Source: Cryptomeria japonica (Eukaryota > Streptophyta > Pinopsida > Cupressales > Cupressaceae). From it: 64,000 bases of DNA. This document shows positions 34,396 to 46,539 of this stretch, one piece after another (within the stretch, counting starts at the first letter, position 1; every line of letters begins with the position of its first letter). Under the pieces are notes generated by a model, which worked only from the letters and a program-made list of their open reading frames with translations, was not told where the DNA came from and ran no database searches. The stretch spans positions 311,379,118 to 311,443,117 of the forward strand of contig NC_081408.1 of assembly GCF_030272615.1 (NCBI RefSeq), written 5' to 3'. A program made the translations under genes and the position numbers.

Positions 34396-37140
34396 GTTAT
34401 TATGAATGCAAAAAAAGAATACTGAAAGAAGCTTATATATTTAATTTTTTTTTTTTTCTAATACAAAGCTGAATAATGCATGTATTTTAACATTCTGATT
34501 TTATTTTAAACTGTTTAATATCAAAGGCTTAAATTGATTTTCTGCTAAAATCTAAAGTAAATAAATGTAAAATAAAATCACAGCAAAGAAGATAGATATA
34601 GATTTATTTCCTACAATAAAATAACCATAGATATCAATAAATTTCAATAGCATCTTATCATTCTGAAGTTTAATAAACTCAAGTTAAGGAATTAGAAGAG
34701 AGGAATGCTTTAGATTTTATTCCTAAAATTAATTGTGTAATTTCATTCTTGCAACTATCATTTTCTAGGATCCAAAAACTTAAATCTTACAATAGGAAAT
34801 TTAAACTGCAATATACACCTTTAATACAACATGCATACATTCATTAAAATATTAACAATAAATATTACTCATATTTTTCTGCAAGTAGAATGAAGGTAAA
34901 GTTAATTAAAAACTGATTTTTCCATATTACAAAAGAAGCTTTTGCATGCAATTCAAAGCACCCCTTTTCTTTCCAAAATAGAAATAGAAGCATATCTGGC
35001 TTTTTACAACTCTATCGATATTATGCAAAATTACAAGATGTTTCCTTATTTATCTACAATATTAAATCTCATGTCCTATTTCAAAAATTACAACTTGCCT
35101 CTCATTCAATGAATGAGGGCATATTTCTCCTATCAAATTTAAACAAATAACTGCAAATGGATTTAAGTATCTTCAACAATAACCTTTTGCATCTTTTCAC
35201 TGTTCCTATTCTCTTCTCCTGACTTTCCTGCATAATAAATCACAATATGACCACGGAGTGCTCACCTCCCAGCCTAGGCTAACTGGTAGCCACCCCCGAG
35301 CTCGGAGAACCAATTCCTAGACGGGTAGCAAACATGTAAACTTGAAGAAGACAAAAATACACACACAGATTTTCAGGCACACTCCCAACTTGGCTACACA
35401 GCACCACACTTTGGTGATGATCTTTTCAAGGGTGGTAGTGGACCAATACCCTGAGGAGAACTGCAAGTATGGAAAAACAAGTAGCCACCTCATGGCACAA
35501 TAAATACATCAAGAATCTCAACCCCTTATTCCTTATGCCCCCCAAAGGCATTCTAGCCTTATAACCATCCTTATGACCCCCATTGCACAAACAGGCCATG
35601 TAGCAAGGGTCACACAAAGATCCCTTGTGATCGCTCTCAAACGAGAGTCTCTTACTCGAGGGTTGTCACTGCTACCACCCACAAGATCCTCCTCTCTCCC
35701 AAGAGTAAGAGGTCTTGAGAAGACTCCCAAAACACAACAAAGCATAATGCAAAATTTTCAAATGAATTTCTAAAACAAGCCATTCAAGAAACTCAGATTT
35801 CTTCACCAATCATACACTCAAACACATACAAGAAAATAGACATTTTAAAAAATAATCAAACCAACCTTAATCTGCCCAATGGTAGTATAATATTTGAGGA
35901 AGAGCTGCCCAATCCACGGATCTTCTTCTTCTTCCCTTAGTTAAACTTCTTATTCCAAAACTATACTTTTCTTTTACAAATTTCTCATCTCCAAAAATGG
36001 AGAGTGGGTGATTACCCTCAAATTCTCAAAATCTTACTTAAGAAGCTCATTCTCTGAGTTCTCACAAGTTTCTAAAAACCAAAAAGGAAAGTAAAGCAGA
36101 ATGGGAAAAAAGACTCCCATTCGAATAGGAAAAATCTAAATTAGATTTAACTTCTAATTTTTCAATTTTCGCACAACTCAAAAAACCAATTTTTAAAGCA
36201 TCAAAAAGATCATTTAAAAGTAGAAACTTGCCTAAAATTACCCCTAACCCCTAGGTATACCTTATGGGCTTTAGGAAACCCTATTAAACTACCCCTAGGT
36301 GTTCATTTAACCCATTTTAAACCCCTCTAAAGTTTATTTTCGGGTCAAACATATGTTGACCACTCCAGAAATTATATTCCCAAAGTATTTATGACAACAC
36401 ATTATATTATTTAAGAAAAACTATAGTTAAACACTTTCCCACCAAGAGACAAAAATTAAACATTTAAATTTAAATCCACACGTGTCAAGTGACACAAATA
36501 AAACACTTTTACAAAATAAAACATGAAATTGTCTCTTGTGGTTTTTACACATTAAATTTAAATAACACTTAACACTCATGCAGCATATACTGTAAAATAC
36601 AACACAAACGGGGTGTTGTCTCTCCAAATAGACAACCCCTGGCTTATGAACATACATAAGTCTAGGTTTGATTCTCCGTAATTTTCCATGGTCACATGGT
36701 AAATTTCCTGCGCATCTCAATTTACACATTAGTACTTCCAAATATCCATGTATAATATAATTCAATAATATAACAATACACATCATCACTTGCATAAAAT
36801 TTTCATCTGCACAGATTAAATACATCTTTTATCAAGCAAATTCTCATAAGCAATTTCATCCCAATTCACATAAACTTAACCATACATCATAGTTCTATAT
36901 TCATAGTAAAGTCCTGCAAATTCAATAATGACATCTATCATTGCAATATCATCCTATCTAACAAGCATGTAATGTTCTATCTCATAAAGCATATACGTAA
37001 ATCATCAAATCATAGCAATGTTATCCAAATCCTGAAATCATATAAGTTCTAAGTCTCAAAATGCATCGAAATAAAGTATCCATAATAGTCTAAATATAAA
37101 ATCCACTGAATGTCAGACTGAGTCGAGGTGAGGCCTCACA

Positions 37141-37151
37141 TCCTCCCCCTC
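37141..37151 (-). other. Polypurine tract of chromovirus J
   Basis: The minus strand reads AGAGGGGGAGGA directly before the 3' LTR. It overlaps the last codons of pol, so there is essentially no 3' UTR. Confidence 0.8.
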
Positions 37152-37336
37152 TAGGCATGAACTTCCTCCTAGAGTTCATCAAAGAGGTGGGGGTACTCTG
37201 ATCTCATACATGTTGTGTCCTCCCATGAAGCTGTAACCTCATCATAACAATCCCACTGGACCCTAACCTGGTCCAGCTCTTGACCTTGAAGGGACAACGT
37301 CCGACGTGCCAAAATGCGAATGGGCTCCAAAGCTAG
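37151..37336 (-). pseudogene. pol: C-terminal chromodomain of J
   Basis: After a TAG (37337-37339) the frame reads LALEPIRILARRTLSLQGQE, LDQVRVQWDCYDEVTASWED, then YPHLFDEL, a TAG (37169-37171) and the apparent natural TAG at 37151-37153. This is a short integrase-linked chromodomain as in Tekay/Del elements. Such domains are thought to direct integration to heterochromatin. Confidence 0.75.
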
Positions 37337-38596
37337 CTACCCGTCCGACTCCACCTGCAAGGCATCCCAATCTAAAATGTGAGACTCATCATAGATATAT
37401 TTTCTCAAAACTAATACATGAAACACATCGTGGATGCGTGACAGGCTAGGTGGCAATGCTAAACGGTAGGCAACTGGACCTATCCTCTCAAGAATCTCAA
37501 AAGGCCCTACAAAGCGAGGTGCGAGCTTAGAACCCTTTCCGTAATGGATTGGACTCTTATGAAGTCGCACTCTCAAGAAAACTCTATCTCCAACCAAGTA
37601 GCTACGATCTATCCTCTTTGCATCAGCATATTTCTTCTGTCTATCCTGAGCCTCTCTGAGATGCTGCCTAATCAAATTTACCTGCTGTTCCATATCCCGA
37701 ACTATCTCAGGACCAATAGCAACTCTATTCTCTATGCGATCCCAACTCAAGGGCGTCCTGCAAGGCCTGCCATATAATGCCTGATAGGGTGGCATCCCCA
37801 AAGAAGTATGATGCCCATTATTATAGGAAAACTCCACTAAGGGAAGATACTCCTCCCACCGGGTCTGATGATCCATGACGTACATGCGGAGCATATCCTC
37901 TAACACCTGATTGACCCTCTCTGTCTGACCATCTGTCTCCGGGTGATAGGCTGTACTGAAATTGAGCTTAGTGCCCATAGCTGCCTATAATGACTTCCAA
38001 AAGGAAGAAGTGAAAAGAGAATCCCTATCAGATATAATCTTGCGGGGTACGCCATGAAGTCTAACAATGTCTCGCAAGAACACCTGTGCTACTGCTGGAG
38101 CTGTGAATGTAGTACGAACTGGTGAAAAGTGAGCTACTTTGGTCAACTTGTCAACTGTCACCAAGATAGCATCATGGTGACGAGAAGACATAGGAAGACC
38201 AATGATGAAATTCATGGATATAGTATCCCACTTCCACTCTGGTATAGCATGAGACTGGAGCAACCCACCGGGATGGCGGTGCTCTGCCTTTACTCTCTGA
38301 CACTCGAGGCATCGAGCTACTATCTCAGCAATGAGCTGCCGCATTCCCGGCCAATGATACAACTGCCTCAAGTCAGCATGCAACTTCTTAACCCTGGGAT
38401 GCGCTGCATAAGGAGCTCTATGAGCCTCCATGACAATGAACTCTCGCAATCCTCCAGAGGAAGGTACATAAATGTGCCCTCTATGGCGTAACAGTCCATC
38501 AGACTCCAAAGAACAATCCATATATTTCCCTTCTAGAGTAACCTGAGATCGTATTACCTGACCAACCTCTGCATACCACCCATCCTCTGGCAAGTG
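37337..38596 (-). pseudogene. pol: Integrase of chromovirus J
   Basis: Zinc domain HPRVKKLHADLRQLYHWPGM … CLECQRVKAEH. The core begins WDTISMNFIIGLP, where Ty3 integrases have Asp in MDF, so the first catalytic Asp is Asn (GAT to AAT). The second Asp (IISDRDSLF) and the Glu (GQTERVNQVLED) are present. The GPF block (APRFVGPFEILERIGPVAYR) is intact. Stops: TAG at 37985-37987 and 38597-38599. The active site alone would make it inactive. Confidence 0.9.
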
Positions 38597-39150
38597 CTAA
38601 AGTATATGGTCTCTCAAATCTGTGCCCATGGATATGGTGTAAACCTCATGACGTCTCCTACTCAAGGCATTTGCAACAACATTTTCCTTTCCCTTGATGT
38701 AGTGAACGTCAAAATCATATTCGCACAAGAACTCCATCCACCTCCTCTGACGTGCATTAAGGTTCGGCTGAGTGAAGATGTACTGAAGACTCTGATGATC
38801 TGAATGCAACTCGAAGTGATGACCTAAAAGGAAGTGTCTCCACCTCACAAGTGCATGCACTACTACTGCGAGCTCAAGGTCGTGAGTGGGATAATTAAGT
38901 TCATGAGTCTTAAGTTTCCTAGACTCGAAAGCTATGGCCCTACCATCCTGCATAAGAACTGCCCCTAAACCCTCTAGTGAAGCATCTATACAAACCATGA
39001 AGTCAGCTGTAGGATCTGGTACAACAAGGATAGGAGTGCTAGTAAGTGCCTTCTTGAGTTCCTAAAAGGCCTTCTCGCACTTCTCTGTCCACTCAAATTT
39101 CTTCCCTTTACGCTGAAGAGAAGTAATAGGGTGTGCGACTCTGGAGAAAC
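38597..39150 (-). pseudogene. pol: RNase H of chromovirus J
   Basis: FMVCIDASLEGLGAVLMQDG (catalytic Asp), IAFESRKLKTHELNYPTHD (Glu), FELHSDHQSLQYIF (Asp), and NVVANALSRR where the family has NVVADALSRR. The last catalytic Asp is Asn through a G-to-A change. A TAG at 39062-39064 precedes the domain. Confidence 0.88.
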
Positions 39151-39945
39151 CTTCGACAAAACGTCGGTAATACCCTGCTAAGCCCATGAAACTCCTGACC
39201 TCTATGACACTGGTAGGTGCTGGCCAATCCATAATAGCCCTAATCTTTGATGGGTCAACTGAGATCCCATCACCAGAAATAATGTGCTCAAGGTACTTAA
39301 CCTCAGACCGAAAGAAAGCACACTTTGACAAACTGCCAAACAACTGATTATCCCGCAAACACTGCAATACCTATTTTAGGTGCTCCTCATGCTCCTTCTC
39401 ATTCCGAGAATATATCAGTATATCATCAAGGAACACAATAACAAAATGGTCCAGAAAGGTACGGAACACCCCGTTCATGAGGCTCATAAAAACTGCTGGG
39501 GCATTCGTAAGTCCAAAGGGGACTATGGTAAACTCATAGTGACCATATCTAGTGCAAAATGTGGTCTTGTGGATATCACTTTCCACAATTCTCAACTGAT
39601 GGTATCCTGACTTCAGATCTATTTTGGAAAAGACTTTGGCACCCTGAAGCTAGTCGAATAAATCATCAATTCTGGGCAAAGGATATCGGTTCTTGATGGT
39701 TACTTTATTTAGCTACTGATAATCCATACATAATCGGAGAGATCCATCCTTCTTATTAACGAAGATGACTGGTGCACCCCAAGGGGATACGCTAGGATGA
39801 ATATGACCCTTCTCAAGGAGTTCCTCAAGCTGTATTTTAAGTTCATTTAGCTCATTTGTGGTCATCCTATAAGGTGCTCTGGAAACTGGCTCAGCTCCTA
39901 GTACTAGGTCTATATGAAAATCAATCTCTCTACGGGGAGGCATTC
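39151..39945 (-). pseudogene. pol: Reverse transcriptase of chromovirus J
   Basis: Motifs: [104 protein letters not shown], catalytic FLDDILIYS (FLDD at 39422-39433), [16 protein letters not shown]. Stops TAG at 39713-39715, 39650-39652 and 39371-39373 each fall where the family has Gln. Confidence 0.92.
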
Positions 39946-40660
39946 CTGGTAACTCTGAAGGAAATACATCTGAATATCCCTTAAGGATAGGATGGTCATC
40001 GAGCGATGTTTTTTTTTCCTCCTCTTCTCCTCTGTCACTGATAGTGATAGCAAAAAGCTGACATCCCTTCTGCATGCTCCGCTTAAGCTGCATTGCGGAG
40101 ATGATACAAAGAGACACGGGCCTCTGAATCCCGATAATAACTATGGGTGAACCATGATCATCCTCACACTCGATCTTTTTCAGGCGGCAATCCATCTTGG
40201 CTCTGTGGGCATAAAGTCAATCCATGCCAAGTATGATTCTGTAAGATCCAAGTGGAGTCACTCTAAGGTCTACTAAAGTGGTGGTCTTGCCAATCTGCAG
40301 CTGACATACCCTAACCTCTGATTCCACTGACACTCTAGCCCCTGAAGCTAATTCCACTTCCCAACTGACACCTTGTCTAGTTGCCACTAGCCCGCAACGC
40401 TCCACAACCAATGGAGATATAAAGGAGTCAGTAGCTCCTGAATCAAACAAAATAGATACATTGTTACCTTTGATTATACCTGTAGATTCGATAACTGTGG
40501 CTTGATGCTCAGCCTGGCAGTTGTCAATCGCTGCGAATACTCTATGGGACCTGCCCATATCACCAAGTGTCGGCTCTGAGGTGGCCATCCACTGACTCCT
40601 TGCCACCTGTCCCTGAGGGCAATCCCTCGCCATATGCCCCATGGCTCCACACATAAAGCA
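39946..40660 (-). pseudogene. pro: CCHC knuckle and aspartic protease of J
   Basis: The knuckle CFMCGAMGHMARDC begins just upstream of 40654. The protease follows with NNVSILFDSGATDSFISPLV (active-site DSG) and a C-terminal YRIILGMD block. That block is followed by TGA (40217-40219) replacing the Trp of the conserved GMDWL. The rest links protease to RT. Confidence 0.85.
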
Positions 40661-41917
40661 AGCACCCCGTGCCTGGAATTGGGCACCCTGAGGCCTAGAG
40701 AATGCCTGACCTTCTATCCTACTGGATTCGTTGTACCCAACCCTAGAGGACTGCTGAGTCCCCGCTGGCTGTGTGTACTGCCCCTGTGCTCTCTGATCAT
40801 GTTTCTGTCCCTGAGTCTGCCACTGCTTGGGCTTGGAGCCTTGCTGATACTGTGGAGGCTTCTTCCTCTGGTTCTATGGTGTCTATTGTGGAGGAGGGGG
40901 TTTGGAGAACCCCTGAGAATTTTGGTTGTTTCCTTTCCAATGTGGTTTCTAGAATCCATAAGTCTGAGGTGCGGGATTTCGGTTCTGAAACTGATCCCTA
41001 TTGTCCTGTGGTCTGACCTGAATTTCCTCGGCAATCAGTGCCTTCTCTACAGCAACCCGAAGGCTCTCTAGAGAGGACATCCTAACAGGCCTGGCTATAC
41101 CGGCATTTAATCCCCTGATGAAGCAGTTTACAAGAAGTTTCTCATCCTTTAGATAATCTACATAAGGAAACAACTCAAAGAATTTACTCTCATACTGGGT
41201 TACTGACAAGCCTTTTTGTTGGAGATCATGAAATTCATCTATACGATGCTGCCTGAAGTATTCTGATAGGTACCTCTCACGGAACCTCTCTGTGAATATC
41301 TCCCAAGTGAGAGTATCAGGAACTAATCCGCATTTGTACTCTTCCTGTCTCCACCAAGTGGAGGCTGTCCCTCTCAGAAGATGAATTGCAACACATGCTT
41401 TCAAGTTGCTCTCATAAGAACACAATGCAAAGCACCTCTCAAGACTCAAAAGCCATGCCTCAGCCTCTACTCCATCTGTAGAACCTCCGAAGGATGGTGG
41501 CTGGAGGCGCATGACCTCCTTGATGAGATCCCCTGGATCTCGATGAGCTCTCTCAAAATAAATTGGTTCCACCACTAGAGGTGGTCTTGGCATATGCACA
41601 TACTCTGGCTCATTTCCACCCTGACTCTCTACAGGAATCGGAGCTGGGCTCCTACTTCGTTCTCTATCAACAGATCTATGACTCCCTGAGTCATGACTTC
41701 TAACCTGAGGGTTCTCTGCTGGGATCCTTTCCTGAACTATGCCAATAAGATTCTATATGGCTGCTAAGAGGTCTCGGTTAGGTTCATTTGGCTGTTCGGG
41801 AGGTGCTCTTGGGTTCTCCTCTGGAACCGATGCCTCCCTCACTACCTCTTCGCGTGTTATGTGCACATGTCTAGGACCCCGTCCGCGCTTGCGAGCTTGT
41901 TGCGTCGTCGGAGGCAT
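40661..41917 (-). pseudogene. gag: Gag of chromovirus J
   Basis: The start is ATG 41917 (MPPTTQQARKRGRGPRHVHI). The capsid (40949-41599) has LQPPSFGGSTDGVEAEAWLL, ERCFALCSYESNLKACVAIH, LLRGTASTWWRQEEY, FTERFRERYLSEYFRQHRID, GLSVTQYESKFFELFPYV, the standard chromovirus Gag. A Gln/Pro-rich segment then leads to the knuckle. Stops: TAG at 41753-41755, 40949-40951, 40883-40885 and 40874-40876, all in frame. Confidence 0.9.
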
Positions 41918-42074
41918 CCTAAGAGGAAAATAAAGCCAATTAATTAATTAATTCCTTTTTAGAATAATATTAATTCAATTAAATTCAAAAGTCTGATAAA
42001 ATTCAATTTAACAAAATAATTTAAATAATCTAAGGCAAAACGTAAGTGGAGTAAGGTTCCTAGTGTGGAAACCT

Positions 42075-42086
42075 TGCTCTGATACC
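42075..42086 (-). other. Primer-binding site of chromovirus J
   Basis: The minus strand reads TGGTATCAGAGCAA, four bases after the LTR end. It is of the Met-tRNA type. Confidence 0.85.
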
Positions 42087-42866
42087 AAAATGTCATACCC
42101 AAAATTTAGGGCAAAAATGGAATGATTTTTTTTTTTTTTAAAACAACTAGTTAATTAACGAAGTTCACTATCACGTCATGTGTTAACATGTTGGCCATAA
42201 CAAAAATCGAACTAACTCTGATACTAACTAAGTATTGTATCTTAATTAAAATCTATTTGCGGAAAACTAAATGTTTAATTTATTTTATTTGAATATACTC
42301 ATTTAAATGGTAGACGTATAAAATAAAATTGATCTCCAAAGATTCCATATTGTCTGAAAGACATTTTAAATCATTACTTAATTTAATGGATTATCGTGTC
42401 AAATAACTTCTAAATGATATTGTCCGATGAAGATAATTAACTTTCAAAAAAATTCAAATTTAGTTCTCAAGGAATTAATTTTCCCTTCCTATTTATTCCA
42501 AGGCTTCACAATTAGTTAGTTCTAAAACTAATTAAATGGAATTAAAAATTCCCCGCCTATCTAATATGAAACCCTAACTAATTTTAATTATAATATCCCA
42601 CTACTAAATAATAATTATCATGAAAACCTAATTTAAAATACACTATAAAAATTACTTCTTGGACTCCTTTTTATTTTAAAAATAAACTTAATCTTATTTA
42701 CTTTCCCTCTACCCTAGCTCTAACCGGGCTAGGGTTTCCTTTTTTTTTTTAAATTTATTATATTATTTTTTTTTTGTTTAACCCCATTTCCACACAGGGC
42801 GGCCATGGCGGATTTAGCGAAACGCAGGAGGAGGCAAAAATGTGGAGGTCGGCGCTGCCAAAGTCT

Positions 42867-43073
42867 CCACTGTGCAAGGCACGGTGGGCTCGGTCGCCGA
42901 CCACTGTGCATCGCACAGTGAGCACGGCCGCCGGCCACTGTGCAGTGCACAGTGAGCTCGGCTCGCCAGCCATTGTGCAATACACAGTGCACTCGGCCCG
43001 CCGGCCACTGTGCCATGCACAGTAAGCTCGACCGCCGGCCATTGTGCATTGCACAGTGCGCTCGGCCCTAGCC
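42867..43073. repeat. GC-rich palindromic tandem array (J 5' LTR)
   Basis: Six units homologous one-to-one to those at 34052-34257. Most differences are C/T or G/A. The inverted-repeat arms are largely kept. Confidence 0.85.
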
Positions 43074-43127
43074 GAAAACCCTCCGCTATCAAGTTTTTTT
43101 TTATTTAATTTTTTTTTTTTTTAAATA

Positions 43128-43268
43128 TAAATATATTATATATATAAATATATATATAAATATATATATATATTTACATATTTACATATATATATATTTA
43201 TATATTTACATATATATATATATAAATATTTATATATATATATATATATTTATATAAATATATATATG
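43128..43268. repeat. TA-rich microsatellite (J 5' LTR)
   Basis: Interrupted (TA)n with AAATA and TTTACATA units, next to the palindrome array. Confidence 0.85.
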
Positions 43269-46023
43269 TTGGTTATTACGAATGTAAAAAAAGAATATTG
43301 AAAGAAGTTTATATATTTAAATTTTATTTTTTTCTAATACAAAGATGAATAATGCATGTATTTTAACATTATGATTTTATTTTAAACTGTTTAATATCAA
43401 AGGCTTAAATTGATTTTCTGCTAAAATCTAAAGTAAATAAATGTAAAATAAAATCACAGCAAAGAAGATAGATATAGATTTATTTCCTACAATAAAATAA
43501 CCATAGATATCAATAAATTTCAATAGCATCTTATCATTCTGAAGTTTAATAAACTCAAGTTAAGGAATTAGAAGAGAGGAATGCTTTAGATTTTATTCCT
43601 AAAATTAATTGTGTAATTTCATTCTTGCAACTATCATTTTCTAGGATCCAAAAACTTAAATCTTACAATAGGAAATTTAAACTGCAATATACACCTTTAA
43701 TACAACATGCATACATTCATTAAAATATTAACAATAAATATTACTCATATTTTTCTGCAAGTAGAATGAAGGTAAAGTTAATTAAAAACTGATTTTTCCA
43801 TATTACAAAAGAAGCTTTTGCATGCGATTCAAAGCACCCCTTTTCTTTCCAAAATAGAAATAGAAGCATATCTGGCTTTTTACAACTCTATTGATTTTTT
43901 ACAAAATGACAAGATGTTTCCTTATTTATCTACAATATTAAATCTCATGTCCTATTTCAAAAATTACAACTTGCCTCTCATTCAACGAATGAGGGCATAT
44001 TTCTCCTATCAAATTCAAACAAATAACTGCAAATGGATATAAGTATCTTCAACAATAACCTTCTGCATCGTTTCACTGTTCCTATTCTCTTCTCCTGACT
44101 TTCCTGCATAATAAATCACAATATGACCACAGAGTCCTCACCTCCCAGCCTAGGCTAACTAGTAGCCACCTCCAAGCTCAGAGAACCAATTCCTAGATGG
44201 GTAACAAACATGCAAACTCGAAGAAGACAAAAATACACACATAGATTTTCAGGCACACTCCCAACTTGACTACACAACACCACACTTTGGTGATGATCTT
44301 TTCAAGGGTGGTAGTGGACCAATACCCTGAGGAGAACTGCAAGTATGGAAAAACAAGTAGCCACCTCATGGCACAATAAATACATCAAGAATCTCAACCC
44401 CTTATTCCTTATGCCCCCCAAAGGCATTCTAGCCTTATAACCCTCCTTATGACCCCCATTGCACAAACAGGCCATGCAGCAAGGGTCACACAAAGATCCC
44501 TTGTGATCACTCTCAAATGAGAGTCTCTCACTCGAGGGTTGTCACTGCTACCACCCACAAGATCCTCCTCTCTCCCAAGAGTAAGAGGTCTTGAGAAGAC
44601 TCCCAAAACACAACAAAGCATAATGCAAAATTTTCAAATGAATTTCTAAAACAAGCCATTCAAGAAACTCAGATTTCTTCACCAATAATACACTCAAACA
44701 CATCCAAGAAAATAGACATTTTAAAGAATAATCAAACCAACCTTAATCTGCCCAATGGTAGTATAATATTTGAGGAAGAGCTGCCCAATCCATGGATCTT
44801 CTTCTTCTTCCCTTAGTTAAACTTCTTATTCCAAAACTATACTTTTCTTTTAAAAATTTCTCGTCTCCAAAAATGGAGAGTGGGTGATTACCCTCAAATT
44901 CTCAAAATCTTGCTTAAGAAGCTCATTCTCTGAGTTCTCACAAGTTTCTAAAAACCAAAAAGGAAAGTAAAGCAGAATGGGAAAAAAGACTCCCATTCGA
45001 ATAGGAAAAATCTAAATTAGATTTAACTTCTAATTTTCAATTTTCGCACAACTCAAAAAAACCAATTTTTAAAGCATCAAAAAGATCATTTAAAAGTAGA
45101 AACTTGCCTAGAATTACCCCTAACCCCTAGGTATACCTTATGGGCTTTAGGAAACCCTATTAAACTACCCCTAGGTGTTCATTTAACCCATTTTAAACCC
45201 CTCTAAAATTTATTTTCGGGTCAAACATATGTTGACCACTCCAGAGATTATATTCCCAAAGTATTTATGACAACACATTATATTACTTAAGAAAAACTAT
45301 AGTTAAACACTTTCCCACCAAGAGACAAAAATAAAACATTAAAATTTAAATCCACACGTGTCAAGTGACACAAATAAAACACTTTTACAAAATAAAACAT
45401 GAAATTGTCTCTTGTGGTTTTTACACATTAAATTTAAATAACACTTAACACTCATGCAGCATATACTGTTATGAATAAAATACAACACAAATGGGGTGTT
45501 GTCTCTCCAAATAGACAACCCCTGGCTTACGAACATACATAAGTCTAGGTTTGATTCTCCGTAATTTTCTATGGTCACATGGTAAATTTCCTGCGCATCT
45601 CAATTTACACATTAGTACTTCCAAATATCCATGTATAATATAATTCAATAATATAACAATACACATCATCACTTGCATAAAATTTTCATCTGCACAGATT
45701 AAATACATCTTTTATCAAGCAAATTCTCATAAGCAATTTCATCCCAATTCACATAAACTTAACCATACATCATAGTTCTATATTCATAGTAAAGTCCTGC
45801 AAATTCAATAACGACATCTATCATTGCAATATCATCCTATCTAACAATCATGTAGTGTTCTATCTCATAAAGCATATAAGTAAATCATCAAATCATAGCA
45901 ATGTTATCCAAATCCTGAAATCATATAAGTTCTAAGTCTCAAAATGCATCGAAATAAAGTATCCATAATAGTCTAAATATAAAATCCACTGAATGTCAGA
46001 CTGAGTCGAGGTGAGGCCTCACA

Positions 46024-46539
46024 TATTGATTCCACTAGTTGTTGAGTTGAGGAGAAAGTTTTGGCTGCTAAGGTAGAAGAAAAGGGTGAATGGGTGATTG
46101 ACAACAGTTGTTCACATCATATGACTGGTGATAAAAGAAAATGTGTAAGCATGTAAAGTTATGATGGTGGAATAGTTAGATTTGGATATGACAAAGCCTG
46201 TGTAATATGTGGGAGAGGTTCTATTTCTTTGATGGTAAGCATAACACTAATAATGTTTTATAAGTTGAAGATTTGAAGCATAATCTTTTGAGTGTTGGAT
46301 AGATGGTTGATAAGGATTATAATCTACAATTCAAGTATGGTAAATGCAAGATCTTGAATGCCTACGATATAGAGATTGCTTTTGGAACTAAGACTCCAGG
46401 TAATATTTTTCATTTTAATGTTGGTGAGAATTTTTTTTTCATTGCTATGACAGATGAGAGTTGGTTATGGCATAGAAGATTGTGTCATGTAAACTTTAAC
46501 TCATTGATTAAGATCAGTTTTACATTGTTGAACATAAAA
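46024..46539 (+). pseudogene. pol: Copia F, protease and pre-integrase segment
   Basis: Plus strand: VEEKGEWVIDNSCSHHMTGD, the copia protease block (usually W.IDSGCSHHMTG; DNS here replaces DSG), then DGGIVRFGYDKA, LMVSI. The pre-integrase motif ESWLWHRRLCHVNFNSLIKI sits at about 46455-46515. The frame is broken by stops and shifts. It joins the gag piece ending at 33275 across element J (TSD TATTG). Confidence 0.8.

Larger units (their letters stand above)
33276..37140 (-). repeat. 3' LTR of chromovirus J (3,865 bp)
   Basis: Plus strand starts TGTCATGCCCAAAATTTAGG and ends GAGGCCTCACA. It pairs with 42091-46023. In the first ~350 bp I count about 12 substitutions, some 10 of them transitions, several at CpG. 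It holds a GC-rich palindrome array and a long TA microsatellite. Confidence 0.93.
33276..46023 (-). mobile_element. Tekay/Del-like Ty3 chromovirus J (12.7 kb, TSD TATTG)
   Basis: Two 3.9-kb LTRs flank a 4.95-kb internal region. The TSD TATTG is perfect (33271-33275 and 46024-46028). PBS at the right, PPT at the left, minus orientation. A single gag-pol frame runs from ATG 41917 to about 37151 with Gag, CCHC, protease, RT, RNase H, integrase and a C-terminal chromodomain. No frameshift is seen but 13 premature stops are. LTRs are about 61% of the element's length. Few LTR differences make it one of the younger insertions here. Confidence 0.93.
42091..46023 (-). repeat. 5' LTR of chromovirus J (3,933 bp)
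   Basis: Pairs with 33276-37140. The length difference is largely in the TA-rich tract. Ends …GAGGCCTCACA, then the TSD TATTG. Confidence 0.93.
29881..46539 (+). mobile_element. Ty1/copia F (5' part, multiply interrupted)
   Basis: Plus-strand copia comprising 5' LTR (29881-31122), PBS, gag (from about 31178, broken by a solo LTR), protease and pre-integrase region (46024-46539). It is interrupted by the solo LTR at 31189-32211 and the chromovirus J at 33276-46023, then broken off at 46540 by LTR G. Its 3' half is beyond the window. The left TSD candidate is ctcca (29876-29880); the right copy is not visible. Confidence 0.8.

Noticed and set aside
33895-34405. Open frames on both strands over the GC-rich LTR array (up to 148 aa)
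   Set aside because: They arise from the palindromic repeat and its low stop content, are open in several frames at once, and end in TA microsatellite-encoded Ile/Tyr runs.
35426-35773. Short ORFs repeated at 44302-44621 and 50746-50997 (for example CVTLATWPVCAMGVI)
   Set aside because: Same frame recurs because the three Tekay-like LTRs are homologous; they have no homology I recognise and lie in LTR sequence.
37544-38491. Plus-strand frames across the J pol region (for example 38129-38491)
   Set aside because: Antisense shadows of the integrase frame on the minus strand.
37151-41917. Programmed TAG readthrough as a working expression strategy of J
   Set aside because: Twelve in-frame TAGs scattered over all domains, plus active-site Asp to Asn changes, fit decay better than recoding; kept only as a testable alternative.
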